Of a DNA stretch of 32,881 nt, positions 8,360 to 15,918 are shown piece after piece; the stretch's first letter is position 1; every line of letters starts with the position of its first letter. The stretch spans positions 8,598-41,478 of IMG/VR virus record IMGVR_UViG_3300038652_000297. One strand, 5' to 3'. The notes beneath the pieces are model-generated. The model did not search any database and had not been told where the DNA came from. It was given only the letters and a program-made list of their open reading frames with translations. The position numbers and the translations under genes are program-made. The DNA is from a virus.

Positions 8360-9389
8360 GAGCACTCACCACCTTTTTAGCTTTCCATAGACTGACTTTA
8401 GGTTTCATATATTTGTGATAGAAATTATAACTATCGCATCTTTTAATCCAACCCCAATAAGAAATTATTGCACACGCGTCTTTATAATTTAGATTTTTCT
8501 TTTTACTTATTTTATTAAATCTTCTTCTAATTCTAAGTGCATTTCTTTTTCTGAGTATAGTTTTGTTGCGGAAAAATCTAAACCCAAGAAAATCTATCGC
8601 TCTACAATTAATCTTAAAAACTTGCCAATCACCTTTTATTTTTAATTTTATTTTTTTGAGATAAATATCAATTTTTCTTTTAGCTTTGTGTAATTTCTTT
8701 TTGTTGGCTCCTAATAGAACTAAATCATCAACATATCTAATGTAATATTTTATCTTTAATTTTTCTTTAATATAATGGTCTAACCCTTCTAAAAAGAAAT
8801 TGGAAAACCATTGGCTTGTATAATTACCGATTGGCAAGCCTTTGGCACTGTCTATAATACTATCGATTAACCAAAGGCAATCTTTATCTTTAATTTTTCT
8901 TCTGAACATTTCTTTTAAAATTTTATTATTAATTGAAGGATAAAACTTTTTTATATCCATTTTTAAACAATATTTTGTATTTATATAATCTCTGTCTATC
9001 CATTTCCTTAAAGTTTTTTGCCCTAAATTAGTACCTCTACCTGGCACACTTCCACAAGTATAATAATACATGCCCCTCATGATTATATGCTGAATCTGTT
9101 GCATTAAAGCCCAATGTATTATCTGGTCTGAAAAATATTTTGGCTTGTAAATATTTCTGGTTTTATTGTTTGCTCCGTCTTTAATCTCTTTTATAATATA
9201 TGGCGAAGGTTCATAAGTTTTATTTCTTAGCATATTTTTTATTTTTTCCCCATAAAAATTTATATTGTTTAATATTTTTTTAACTCTGTTTTGATTTCTC
9301 TTTTCTTTAGAAGAATTCATTACTGCAGCTTTTATATTCTCTATATCGTATATTTTGCTATAAATATAACCTTCTCTTTTCAAAATCAT
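8310..9389 (-). CDS. DGR reverse transcriptase
   Basis: A 359-aa error-prone reverse transcriptase that copies the template-repeat RNA and drives mutagenic homing into the variable gene. Visible motifs: MDIKKFYPSI (144-153, catalytic Asp), GLPIGNYTSQWFSNFFLEGLD (184-204) and RYVDDLVLLG (218-227) with the YVDD active site at 219-222. LPIGNYTSQ is typical of the DGR/retron-group enzymes, where retroviral RTs have LPQG. The C-terminus is very basic, as expected for RNA binding. The start is ATG at 9389. The TR lies 141 nt upstream. The length is typical of DGR RTs, and all catalytic residues seen are intact. Confidence 0.95.
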   Translation of the reverse strand: MILKREGYIYSKIYDIENIKAAVMNSSKEKRNQNRVKKILNNINFYGEKIKNMLRNKTYEPSPYIIKEIKDGANNKTRNIYKPKYFSDQIIHWALMQQIQHIIMRGMYYYTCGSVPGRGTNLGQKTLRKWIDRDYINTKYCLKMDIKKFYPSINNKILKEMFRRKIKDKDCLWLIDSIIDSAKGLPIGNYTSQWFSNFFLEGLDHYIKEKLKIKYYIRYVDDLVLLGANKKKLHKAKRKIDIYLKKIKLKIKGDWQVFKINCRAIDFLGFRFFRNKTILRKRNALRIRRRFNKISKKKNLNYKDACAIISYWGWIKRCDSYNFYHKYMKPKVSLWKAKKVVSAHAKVRNYRKRKAQENN

Positions 9390-9530
9390 AAATCCTTTCT
9401 ATTATTTCTTATTAACCTCAAGGTTTTTCGACTCAATGCTACTAGACCTTGCTCTATACGGTTTAATTTTCACCAAGCGGTGTGGAATATAAGATGCTAG
9501 AAAAACTTTTTATCTTCTTTTAATAAGAGT
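9390..9530 (-). ncRNA. Spacer between TR and RT, probably part of the DGR template RNA
   Basis: 141 nt without an ORF and more GC-rich than the phage average. It can fold: caaggt (9419-9424) pairs with accttg (9446-9451), and cacc (9471-9474) with ggtg (9479-9482). In the Bordetella phage DGR, the RNA downstream of TR, up to the RT gene, is needed for cDNA priming. I infer the same role here from position. Confidence 0.55.
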
Positions 9531-9634
9531 CTGCCTACCAAGGTTCGAGTTCGAATTCCCAGACGAATTGTTCAAGTTCCAGTTAGACAACCCATCATTC
9601 GAGCCGTTATTCCAGTTACCACCAAACTGAGCAA
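9531..9634 (-). repeat. DGR template repeat (TR)
   Basis: 104 bp, aligned without gaps to VR at an offset of 209. On the coding sense it is rich in AAC/AAT codons and would read QFGGNWNNGSNDGLSNWN and onward: the usual Asn-rich pattern that lets A-to-N mutation reach many residues without creating stop codons. It lies outside any protein gene, between the variable protein and RT. Of 26 adenines on this strand, 16 differ in VR; no other base differs. Confidence 0.96.
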
Positions 9635-9688
9635 GCACGCACCCTATACCCCCTAAATCTTTAAAAAACATAAAACATTAAAAACATT

Positions 9689-9708
9689 TTTGGGGGTAGA
9701 CCCCCAAA
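9689..9708 (-). other. DGR target-associated hairpin/cruciform
   Basis: A perfect 8-bp stem (TTTGGGGG 9689-9696 with CCCCCAAA 9701-9708) and a 4-nt loop, starting about 31 bp beyond the 3' end of VR and just after the variable-protein stop. In the Bordetella phage DGR, a 7-10 bp stem with a 4-nt loop downstream of VR promotes target recognition, and size and position match. It could also act as a transcription terminator, but the following T-run is interrupted. Confidence 0.75.
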
Positions 9709-9712
9709 CCCC

Positions 9713-11062
9713 CTAAAAAGATAGAGGTTTCTTAAGAAGCCGCCCACCAAGGTACGAGTACGAAGTCCCAGACGAATAGTACAAGGACCAGCGAGACAAC
9801 CCAACACTCGAGCCGTAATACCAGTTACCACCAAACCGAGCAATTCTTTGACCGTTTGTTTCATAATAATAATCACTATAGTAAGTTGATGAGCTTCCTC
9901 CTATTTCTACAGCTAGTTCCACAAACGGATATTCAGAATCAAAACCCATTTCTGTTACATATCCACTATCATTATGATTAAGATATCCGATTTGTTCATA
10001 AGGAGAAGCGAATACATTACTTGCATAATTTTGAGCATTTTCACATACCCATGTTTGCCAGTCATTGATATTAATACCGTCGACAAACTGCCAGATATCT
10101 CCGAATGGACTTTCTATCCCTCTGTAACTGCAAGGAAATTTTCCACTTGAATTACTACTTATACTACCGGATGTCGCCAAAATATTAGCTGAAAATCCAT
10201 TTTTCCATCCTGTATTATACACTACATCATCTATCGCAATATCTACAGAGTCTCCATCGAAAACGATAGCAGATTGTCCTGCAGAAGGTGTGTCAACTTG
10301 TATATCTGTAATGTCACGACCGTAAAAAACACTATTATTTCCACGACTAGAACCAACAGAAATTGGTTGACCAATCTCGTAATTGTCTGCAACACTGTTA
10401 TCGACAACTATACGATTAACACCTGTTTCTGATATTAATGCTGTGTGACTATCCCTATATTCTCCTTCGCTGAATCCTTTCATAATCGTTTGTATATTAA
10501 GTGTTGCGAATTCAATTATCATTAATGTTCTAATTACATCTACAGCATGTACATCTAATTGCTGATAACCTGCTCCGTTATTTTCTGCATAAGTTCTCAT
10601 GTCAACTATATTTTCATCAACTAAAGGATATTTATCGGTTATTGATTGTAATTTATTGTCTCCATCTTTTGTTGCTTTGTGTTTCGCAAAGTCAAAATAA
10701 GGTAGTTCTCTATCATTATCAAAATCCCAAAAAACTTTTGGAAGATAATATCCGTCATATTGTACTTTTGAAACTCTCCAGGTTCGATAATTTTCGGCAA
10801 CTTCTTTTTTAATATAGAATTTTGGAATACGTATGAAAGTATTTCCTAACGAGTCTGTGACTTCTTCCATTTCGCCCCAAATCGGAAGATTATCAAAATC
10901 ATTAAGAACTAGCTGCGAATCTAATCCTACATTGGCATTTTTGCCAATTGCGTCATCTGTTCTGGTGAGAACAGGGTCAGAATCTCTATCCCAATACACA
11001 CCGAATACTCTACTATCCTGCACATATTTTTTCAGTCTTCTAGCTTGGAATAAATTACTCAT
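9713..11062 (-). CDS. DGR variable protein, C-type-lectin-fold tail/receptor-binding protein
   Basis: 449 aa. The N-terminus (FGVYWDRDSDPVLTRTDDAIG) is of the type found on phage tail and adhesin proteins. From about residue 310 a formylglycine-enzyme-like C-type-lectin domain appears (CSYRGIESPFGDIWQFVDGI), ending in GGNWYYGSSVGLSRW and GGRLLKKPLSF. Residues 408-441 are the VR; 14 codons differ from TR, giving Tyr, Ser, Arg, Thr and Val where TR encodes Asn or Asp. The ATG is 1 nt after the upstream stop. Base composition is clearly more GC-rich than its neighbours. Displayed lectin domains of this sort bind host receptors, which is the inferred role. Confidence 0.93.
   Translation of the reverse strand: MSNLFQARRLKKYVQDSRVFGVYWDRDSDPVLTRTDDAIGKNANVGLDSQLVLNDFDNLPIWGEMEEVTDSLGNTFIRIPKFYIKKEVAENYRTWRVSKVQYDGYYLPKVFWDFDNDRELPYFDFAKHKATKDGDNKLQSITDKYPLVDENIVDMRTYAENNGAGYQQLDVHAVDVIRTLMIIEFATLNIQTIMKGFSEGEYRDSHTALISETGVNRIVVDNSVADNYEIGQPISVGSSRGNNSVFYGRDITDIQVDTPSAGQSAIVFDGDSVDIAIDDVVYNTGWKNGFSANILATSGSISSNSSGKFPCSYRGIESPFGDIWQFVDGININDWQTWVCENAQNYASNVFASPYEQIGYLNHNDSGYVTEMGFDSEYPFVELAVEIGGSSSTYYSDYYYETNGQRIARFGGNWYYGSSVGLSRWSLYYSSGTSYSYLGGRLLKKPLSF
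9740..9843 (-). repeat. DGR variable repeat (VR)
   Basis: The 3' end of the variable-protein gene, 24 bp before its stop codon. All 16 mismatches to TR are at TR adenines (A to T, C or G). The mismatches extend to the last adenines at the 3' border (AGG to GGG and CAG to CGG), so the invariant part of the homing site there is short, around CCTTGGT. Confidence 0.96.
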
Positions 11063-11063
11063 A

Positions 11064-11408
11064 TTACATCAACACCCATTGAGTTCCGTCATAATAGTAT
11101 TCATTAGTCCCATCCATTTCGATTAAAGTAGAAAATTTTGGGATATCTCCTGTAGGTTTCGTGCTGCCAGATTCGAATCTGTACTCTTTTGGCTGTTCGC
11201 TTTCTAGAGAACCATCTGAATTAACTGCAACAATACTACCCGTTTGTTGCATTTCACCTTTTATTTTTAAGTTACCATCTACATCTACTAAACTATTATT
11301 ACTACCATCAGTCGGATGTACAGAAGGTGAGTCTGTATTTTCACTTGCCACCCATTCTTTTACTCTATTCCATAAATTAAAATAATCTAAAGAATATTTT
11401 ATTCCCAT
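11064..11408 (-). CDS. Small tail-fibre-like structural protein
   Basis: 114 aa, with GAGAGGTG upstream of the ATG. A helical N-terminus (SLDYFNLWNRVKEWVAS) is followed by turns and strands (NSLVDVDGNLKIKGEM) and a C-terminal motif ESGSTKPTGDIPKFST..YYYDGTQWVLM. That ending resembles short domains found in phage fibres and neck appendages. It directly precedes the variable protein and may be its carrier or partner in the virion. Confidence 0.55.
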   Translation of the reverse strand: MGIKYSLDYFNLWNRVKEWVASENTDSPSVHPTDGSNNSLVDVDGNLKIKGEMQQTGSIVAVNSDGSLESEQPKEYRFESGSTKPTGDIPKFSTLIEMDGTNEYYYDGTQWVLM

Positions 11409-11427
11409 TTATTTACACCTCTCTCTT

Positions 11428-11736
11428 TTAATCAAAATACAAACTTAATCTAAATTCAGTTTGATCTACGCTATCATTTATAAATTTAACTTTTGCATAA
11501 TTACAAAATAATTCATGATTATATAGAGTAACTTCTTCACTATTTATAGTAAATTCATGAGTTACATCATATTCCTCTTTATCATCAGATTCTAGAATTT
11601 GGAAAGTACCACTTTGATCTGCATAAATTTTGCCACATATTTCATCATATGTAGGTATTCGATAAGAATCGCTTTCATATACACCATTAGCAGATAAAGT
11701 TTCTTTTGTATTTTCAAATAATTTTCTATCTTTCAT
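11428..11736 (-). CDS. Beta-sandwich virion-surface protein
   Basis: 102 aa. The stretch KIYADQSGTFQILESDD followed by FCNYAKVKFINDS and TEFRLSLYFD resembles beta-sandwich phage proteins that read YADQSGTLYIEQS..ARIRYVNGS..FRL. These occur among head and tail surface proteins. It starts at ATG after GGAAGTGA and immediately follows the alternative-hairpin element at 11761-11807. Role in the virion inferred. Confidence 0.55.
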   Translation of the reverse strand: MKDRKLFENTKETLSANGVYESDSYRIPTYDEICGKIYADQSGTFQILESDDKEEYDVTHEFTINSEEVTLYNHELFCNYAKVKFINDSVDQTEFRLSLYFD

Positions 11737-11760
11737 AATTCACTTCCTTTCATAATAAAA

Positions 11761-11807
11761 AAACACGCAATAACGGTATAGTTATTACGTGTTTCCATAC
11801 CGTTATT
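11761..11807 (-). promoter_or_regulatory. Terminator/antiterminator-like pair of exclusive hairpins
   Basis: Hairpin T: 11761-11774 pairs with 11781-11794 (14 bp including one G-U, 6-nt loop), followed on the minus strand by seven T's. It is a strong intrinsic terminator. Hairpin A: 11769-11779 pairs with 11797-11807 (11 bp, perfect, 17-nt loop). The two share 11769-11774, so they cannot coexist; hairpin A would form first in the transcript. It lies between two structural genes. Pairing is seen directly; regulation is inferred. Confidence 0.7.
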
Positions 11808-11821
11808 CCCACCTTAAAAAA

Positions 11822-12148
11822 TTAATATCGAACAACTGCCACCTCTGCTAAAGTATAATCATTATAATCTATTTGTACATCTCCATTTTCATCATTAAAT
11901 CTACTTGTTTCCATTTCACTTATTACAACTTCTTCTCCTGCTGCAACTGTAATCTCTTGGTCATGTAAAAAACCATGGTTACATTGTCTTTGAGCAGAAA
12001 TAGTAACTGTTAAACTAGAAACATCTGTATTTTTTATAAATAAATTAGTCGAATCATTATTTCTAAAATAATCTCCACCATCACTAGCAGATACATAATT
12101 TAAAGAAGTACCTGATAAACTTAAATTTTGTCTAGTAATTTCTGCCAT
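11822..12148 (-). CDS. Beta-rich phage structural protein, possibly decoration
   Basis: 108 aa. The pattern SDGGDYFRNNDSTNLFIKNTD, SLTVTISAQ, CNHGFLHDQEITVAAGEEV and RFNDENGDVQIDYND matches a widespread group of small phage beta-sandwich proteins (NDG.TFLHVKN..VTV..PAG..G.F....D..G.V.V.YS). These lie beside capsid genes and are thought to decorate the virion. Upstream GGAAGTGGTGA supports the ATG. The stop is followed by the paired hairpins. Confidence 0.6.
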   Translation of the reverse strand: MAEITRQNLSLSGTSLNYVSASDGGDYFRNNDSTNLFIKNTDVSSLTVTISAQRQCNHGFLHDQEITVAAGEEVVISEMETSRFNDENGDVQIDYNDYTLAEVAVVRY

Positions 12149-12183
12149 TTATATATCACCACTTCCTTCATTTCGAATTTTTA

Positions 12184-12645
12184 CTATGCATGGTCTATAA
12201 CCCAATCTTCAGAACCTATGGGTTCAGTATCTTGATAATCATCAAATCTACCACTAAGTTCAATCATAAATTCACCTTGATTAGGAATTTCATTTAATTG
12301 AGGTCTTCTAGCACAAAAATTAGTATAATATCTTTCTGCTTGTGTTGGTGCATCCCCTTCATCAGGAACAATTTCAGCTTTAATAACTAAACCATCTAAA
12401 CCATTATAAGCATCAAGACCTAATCCCCAACCTTTAAATTTTTGTGATAATGTAATAGAATCTTCTACCTGTATTTTCTTCTCACCTTTATAAATTAAAC
12501 CATCATATATACCTTCGCTGTCATCAGGGGTATCTGGATTAAAACCTTCTCTATATTCGATTACTTCATATACCCAAGTATCAGTTTCCCATTTACCAAT
12601 AGATATTTTTATTTCTGATCCATACCAAATATCTGTTAAAGCCAT
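12184..12645 (-). CDS. Beta-rich structural protein, tail-tube- or decoration-like
   Basis: 153 aa starting MALTDIWYGSEIKISIGKW, with strands through IYKGEKKIQVEDSITLSQKF, GLDGLVIKAEIVPDEG and GEFMIELSGRFDDYQD. The overall impression is of a tail-tube-like beta barrel. The better-placed tail tube candidate is at 5419-6183, so this could be a second tube-like or decoration protein. It follows connector genes in a tight operon. Confidence 0.5.
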   Translation of the reverse strand: MALTDIWYGSEIKISIGKWETDTWVYEVIEYREGFNPDTPDDSEGIYDGLIYKGEKKIQVEDSITLSQKFKGWGLGLDAYNGLDGLVIKAEIVPDEGDAPTQAERYYTNFCARRPQLNEIPNQGEFMIELSGRFDDYQDTEPIGSEDWVIDHA

Positions 12646-12653
12646 CTATTAAC

Positions 12654-12911
12654 TCACTCCTTTAGTTGTTTATTTAATTTATTTATCATTTTTAAAGTTT
12701 CTCTAGGTAAATTATTAAAATTATCTAAAATTTTCTTCCTTAGTAAATCTTTTTTATTTACTGAACCTTCTGCAATTTCATCTAATAAATTAAGACTATC
12801 TACCATATCTTTTTTAATACCATCAATTTCTCTATAAAAATTAAATAAAGATACTGCAATTTTTCTATTTTCTATTTCTAAAATTTCTTCTAAAACTTTT
12901 TCTTCTTCCAT
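12654..12911 (-). CDS. Small helical protein in the connector region
   Basis: 85 aa from ATG 12911, chosen because AGGAGGG lies 8 nt upstream. An earlier start at 12965 would overlap the upstream gene and lacks a site. It is almost wholly helical and charged (EEEKVLEEILEIENRKIAV, KMINKLNKQLKE). Function unknown; its place between head connector and tail genes suggests an assembly role. Confidence 0.55.
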   Translation of the reverse strand: MEEEKVLEEILEIENRKIAVSLFNFYREIDGIKKDMVDSLNLLDEIAEGSVNKKDLLRKKILDNFNNLPRETLKMINKLNKQLKE

Positions 12912-12931
12912 ACCCTTTACCCTCCTAATAT

Positions 12932-13369
12932 TTATAATGTTTCTATATATAACCAATTTTCCCATCTATTTGCATATTCATCTAATTCAGTATTTGTTAA
13001 TCCAATACAATCTAAAGTAACTATAGAATTAATTACATCATCAATTTTATTTTGTAATATTTTTTTATTATCACTTTTACGTGTTACTGATAATGAGTTA
13101 CTTTTAAAACTTATATCAGGTTTGTTTTTCATCATTTCTAATTTAGAATACATTACAATTAACATTTGATGAGCAGGAATTACATCAGGTTCTATTTCAT
13201 GATTATCTCTATCTACAACATAATCATGTTTCCATTCTAAATACAATTGATCAACAGAATCTTCTATATATTCTGATAAAGCATTATCTGTATAAGCATA
13301 AGGTTCTTCTGTATCAGCAATTGCACGTCTAAATTTAGGAACAATTTCATCAATAATGGAGGTTGCCAT
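12932..13369 (-). CDS. Probable head-tail connector (adaptor) protein
   Basis: 145 aa, preceded by GGGGGTGGG. It begins with a helix (IIDEIVPKFRRAIADTEE), a tyrosine-containing turn and a second helix (NALSEYIEDSVDQLYLEW). A helical C-terminus follows (HQMLIVMYSKLEMMKN). Length, helix pattern and position two genes after the major capsid protein fit gp6/gp15-type adaptors that dock under the portal. No unique motif. Confidence 0.55.
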   Translation of the reverse strand: MATSIIDEIVPKFRRAIADTEEPYAYTDNALSEYIEDSVDQLYLEWKHDYVVDRDNHEIEPDVIPAHQMLIVMYSKLEMMKNKPDISFKSNSLSVTRKSDNKKILQNKIDDVINSIVTLDCIGLTNTELDEYANRWENWLYIETL

Positions 13370-13381
13370 TTACCCACCCCC

Positions 13382-13717
13382 TTATTCTTCAAGTTCTTTA
13401 ATTTTTTCTTTTAATGTAGATTCTTTCATTACCCAATAATTATCAATTCCTAATTCTTTAGCTTTTTCTTTTAAATTATTATCTTCTTTTTCTTTTTTAT
13501 CATTTTCATTTTTTACTTCTAATTCTTTTTTATCTTTTTTAAAATATTTTTTACCTTTAATCCATTCATTATTTTTGTAAATTAAAATTTCATAACCATC
13601 ATTAATTTTATTTTTTATATCTTCTTCATATTTTTCATCTATTTTTTCAGTAAAACCATCACAGCAATATTTATTACCTATTACAAAGTTATCATTTAAT
13701 AATTTTATATACACCAT
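13382..13717 (-). CDS. Lys/Glu-rich protein with a C-terminal HeH/LEM-like motif
   Basis: 111 aa. The N-terminus (MVYIKLLNDNFVIGNKYCCDGF) is strand-like. The middle (about residues 63-82) is a run of Lys/Glu/Asp, and the C-terminus (KAKELGIDNYWVMKESTLKEKIKELEE) has the helix-extended loop-helix form seen next to phage capsid genes. Such proteins are commonly found between major capsid and connector. The exact role is not established. Confidence 0.5.
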   Translation of the reverse strand: MVYIKLLNDNFVIGNKYCCDGFTEKIDEKYEEDIKNKINDGYEILIYKNNEWIKGKKYFKKDKKELEVKNENDKKEKEDNNLKEKAKELGIDNYWVMKESTLKEKIKELEE

Positions 13718-13733
13718 ACCATCCCTTTCCTAA

Positions 13734-13760
13734 AATAATGAGAGGAGAATAACCCCCTCT
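13734..13760 (-). terminator. Probable terminator after the major capsid gene
   Basis: Stem AGAGG (13741-13745) with CCTCT (13756-13760), extended by G47-C54 past one mismatch. On the minus strand it is followed by CATTATTTT. It begins 12 nt after the capsid stop. The weak T-run suggests partial termination, perhaps to raise capsid over connector expression. Confidence 0.5.
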
Positions 13761-13771
13761 TTATTTATTTA

Positions 13772-14890
13772 CTAGGCTTTATCTTGTATTTTTACTCTAG
13801 CATAATTTACTCTTTGTTTAGGTGTTTGGAACATCATAAGAGTTTTCTTTAAATTATAATAAAGTCTATTAGCATCTTCATGACTATACTCATCAGAGAA
13901 GTTTCCACCTTGCAAATATCTAAGATGACCAGACCCTCCACCAGAAAACTTAATCCACATATAAATAGCATCTTCTGTAGCATCATCATTAAGAGTATTT
14001 ACTGATTGAATATTAAAGTTTCTACCAAATAATTGTCCTGGTACACCTTCTGTAACTAATTTTTCTCTTAATACAGTAGGTATTAATTCAGTAGGAGGAT
14101 TACCATCTTGACCATCATACTGTTCAGGTACATCTAACCAATCCCACATATCAGTTTCTACACTCACAGGTGCATAAATAGCTTCAATTTCTTGACCTAT
14201 TCTTTTAGCATAAACAGCTATATCTTTAAAAGTATTAAGTGTAACTCCACCATAACTAGATAAATCTAAATCATTACTAGAAGGGAAATTAGAAATCTTA
14301 TCACTAATCTCAATACCATTGATAGTATTTATATCATCATACAATCCATTAGTTAAAATAGTTTCAGCATCATCTTCTAATTTCCAAGCAATATTTGCAC
14401 TTGCTTTATTATATAATCTAGTAGGTTCTTCTATAATACCTAATTCTAAAGCAAATTTATCCATATAGTATTCTTTTGATGTAATTTGATAAGGTTGTAC
14501 TTGTACATAAGTTTCATCAGTAAGTACTTCTGCTCTAGGAGCATTACCATTTCTATAAATTCTATAAACTTCAACTTCATTATCAATATCTACATCATTT
14601 TCTTCAACTGGGTAATACCAACTTCTCCTATCAGGAGTAAAGTTACCCATTTCAAAAAACTGTCCAAACATTGTTTGAGCAGGAATAGCTATTGTTACAT
14701 TTTCAACTAAAGCATTAGTAAATTTCTGTCTAATTTTTGGATCACCTTTAGAAAGTTTAGTTAAAAACTTATTCTGTTCTTCAATTAAGTTCTTAGAATT
14801 CTGAATTTTCTCTTTATTATTTTCTAATTCTTTTCCCTTATTTTTTAACCTTTTATAAAATTTATCATTTACACTTGATTTAAAAATCAT
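13772..14890 (-). CDS. Major capsid protein (HK97-fold type)
   Basis: 372 aa with GGAGG before the ATG. The N-terminal 60 residues are a charged helical region like the delta domain removed or buried in HK97-type capsids. The body has strands and loops typical of the fold (ALVENVTIAIPAQTMFGQFF, DRRSWYYPVEENDV, VQVQPYQITSKEYYMDKFALELG, AETILTNGLYDDI, FKDIAVYAKRIGQEIEAIYAP). It lies after protease/scaffold and a decoration-like gene and before the connectors. The assignment is mainly by position, length and fold impression. Confidence 0.75.
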   Translation of the reverse strand: MIFKSSVNDKFYKRLKNKGKELENNKEKIQNSKNLIEEQNKFLTKLSKGDPKIRQKFTNALVENVTIAIPAQTMFGQFFEMGNFTPDRRSWYYPVEENDVDIDNEVEVYRIYRNGNAPRAEVLTDETYVQVQPYQITSKEYYMDKFALELGIIEEPTRLYNKASANIAWKLEDDAETILTNGLYDDINTINGIEISDKISNFPSSNDLDLSSYGGVTLNTFKDIAVYAKRIGQEIEAIYAPVSVETDMWDWLDVPEQYDGQDGNPPTELIPTVLREKLVTEGVPGQLFGRNFNIQSVNTLNDDATEDAIYMWIKFSGGGSGHLRYLQGGNFSDEYSHEDANRLYYNLKKTLMMFQTPKQRVNYARVKIQDKA

Positions 14891-14926
14891 TTATTTTATT
14901 CCTCCTTATATTCCATATTGTTTTGA

Positions 14927-15886
14927 TTAATCTAAATCATAGTAATATACATATATATCTGCATCTAGTTCTTCAAAGTCAGCACTACCAGCAGTAAATG
15001 TTAATACTTTACCTCCACTAGCAATATCTTTTTCAGGTACTAATGCACCAGCACCATCTTCATCAACGGTCAATAATTCACCTAATGTTTGTCCACTATT
15101 AGCAAGTGTACCTTTTACAAGCCCTGTACCAGAAACATCAACACCAGCTAAATAACCATCAGCATCTCCACTATCTGTACTATCAATACCTACACTAATA
15201 GTTTTAGTAGTGCCTGTAGCTTCAGCAGTATTAACCTTTAATACTATATCTTGTACTACAGCATTTTCAGGAACAATAAATTCAGTATCATTTTCACTAC
15301 CATCAGCAGGAGCAGTAATATTAATTTTTTTAACCTTTTCTGCTAATGTATATTTTCTATCAGATACTCCACCATTTAATGCAATTACAGCAAAACTATT
15401 ATCATTTAAAGTTTTAGTATCAATAACTTTACCAATACTAATACCTTCTCCATCAAGTGGATCTGTATCAGAAAATTTACCACCATTAATATAAATATCA
15501 TCATCTTTAGAAGATGTATATCCATCTGCAAGTAATTTAGTATCTAACATTCCACCCATTTTATTAATAACGAAAGGTGCTGGATTACCCGCTACAATAA
15601 ATTTCCTATTTCTTCTTTGAATATAAAAATCATCTTCATCAGGATAAGGTTCTTTTACAGGTAATTGTAAATAACCATCAGGTACTTGACCATCAGGACA
15701 TACTTTCAATTCAAAACTTTCACTTAAATCAATTTGAATAGGTGTACCTACTTCTTTTTCACCATCTCCATCACTAGTCCAAGTTGACTTAGATTTATAA
15801 ATTGCAACTACATCTTCTCCAACTTCATTTGCATTAAAACCTTTATCAGAAAAACCCATCATAAAATTTGTATATGCTCTCTTCAT
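14927..15886 (-). CDS. Capsid-associated (decoration-like) structural protein
   Basis: 319 aa with GGAGG before the ATG. Residues 1-130 include RRNRKFIVAGNPAPFVINKMGG. The C-terminal half (from about residue 180) is strand-rich and Gly/Ala/Thr-rich: NITAPADGSENDTEFIVPEN, VVQDIVLKVNTAEATGTTKT, ISVGIDSTDSGDADGYLAG, LTFTAGSADFEELDADIYV. This half resembles beta domains seen in phage head structural proteins that report on mixed sequence time-series of strands. It sits between scaffold and major capsid, where head decoration genes are usual. Confidence 0.6.
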   Translation of the reverse strand: MKRAYTNFMMGFSDKGFNANEVGEDVVAIYKSKSTWTSDGDGEKEVGTPIQIDLSESFELKVCPDGQVPDGYLQLPVKEPYPDEDDFYIQRRNRKFIVAGNPAPFVINKMGGMLDTKLLADGYTSSKDDDIYINGGKFSDTDPLDGEGISIGKVIDTKTLNDNSFAVIALNGGVSDRKYTLAEKVKKINITAPADGSENDTEFIVPENAVVQDIVLKVNTAEATGTTKTISVGIDSTDSGDADGYLAGVDVSGTGLVKGTLANSGQTLGELLTVDEDGAGALVPEKDIASGGKVLTFTAGSADFEELDADIYVYYYDLD

Positions 15887-15918
15887 TTATTTATTTTCCT
15901 CCTTTATTAAGTGCTTAA

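Noticed and set aside
9390-9530. tRNA gene in the GC-richer spacer
   Set aside because: No cloverleaf, TTC box or acceptor stem could be assembled; no tRNA seen elsewhere either.
9661-9876. Minus-strand 71-aa open frame across the VR
   Set aside because: It overlaps the variable protein in another frame; the DGR signature explains the sequence.
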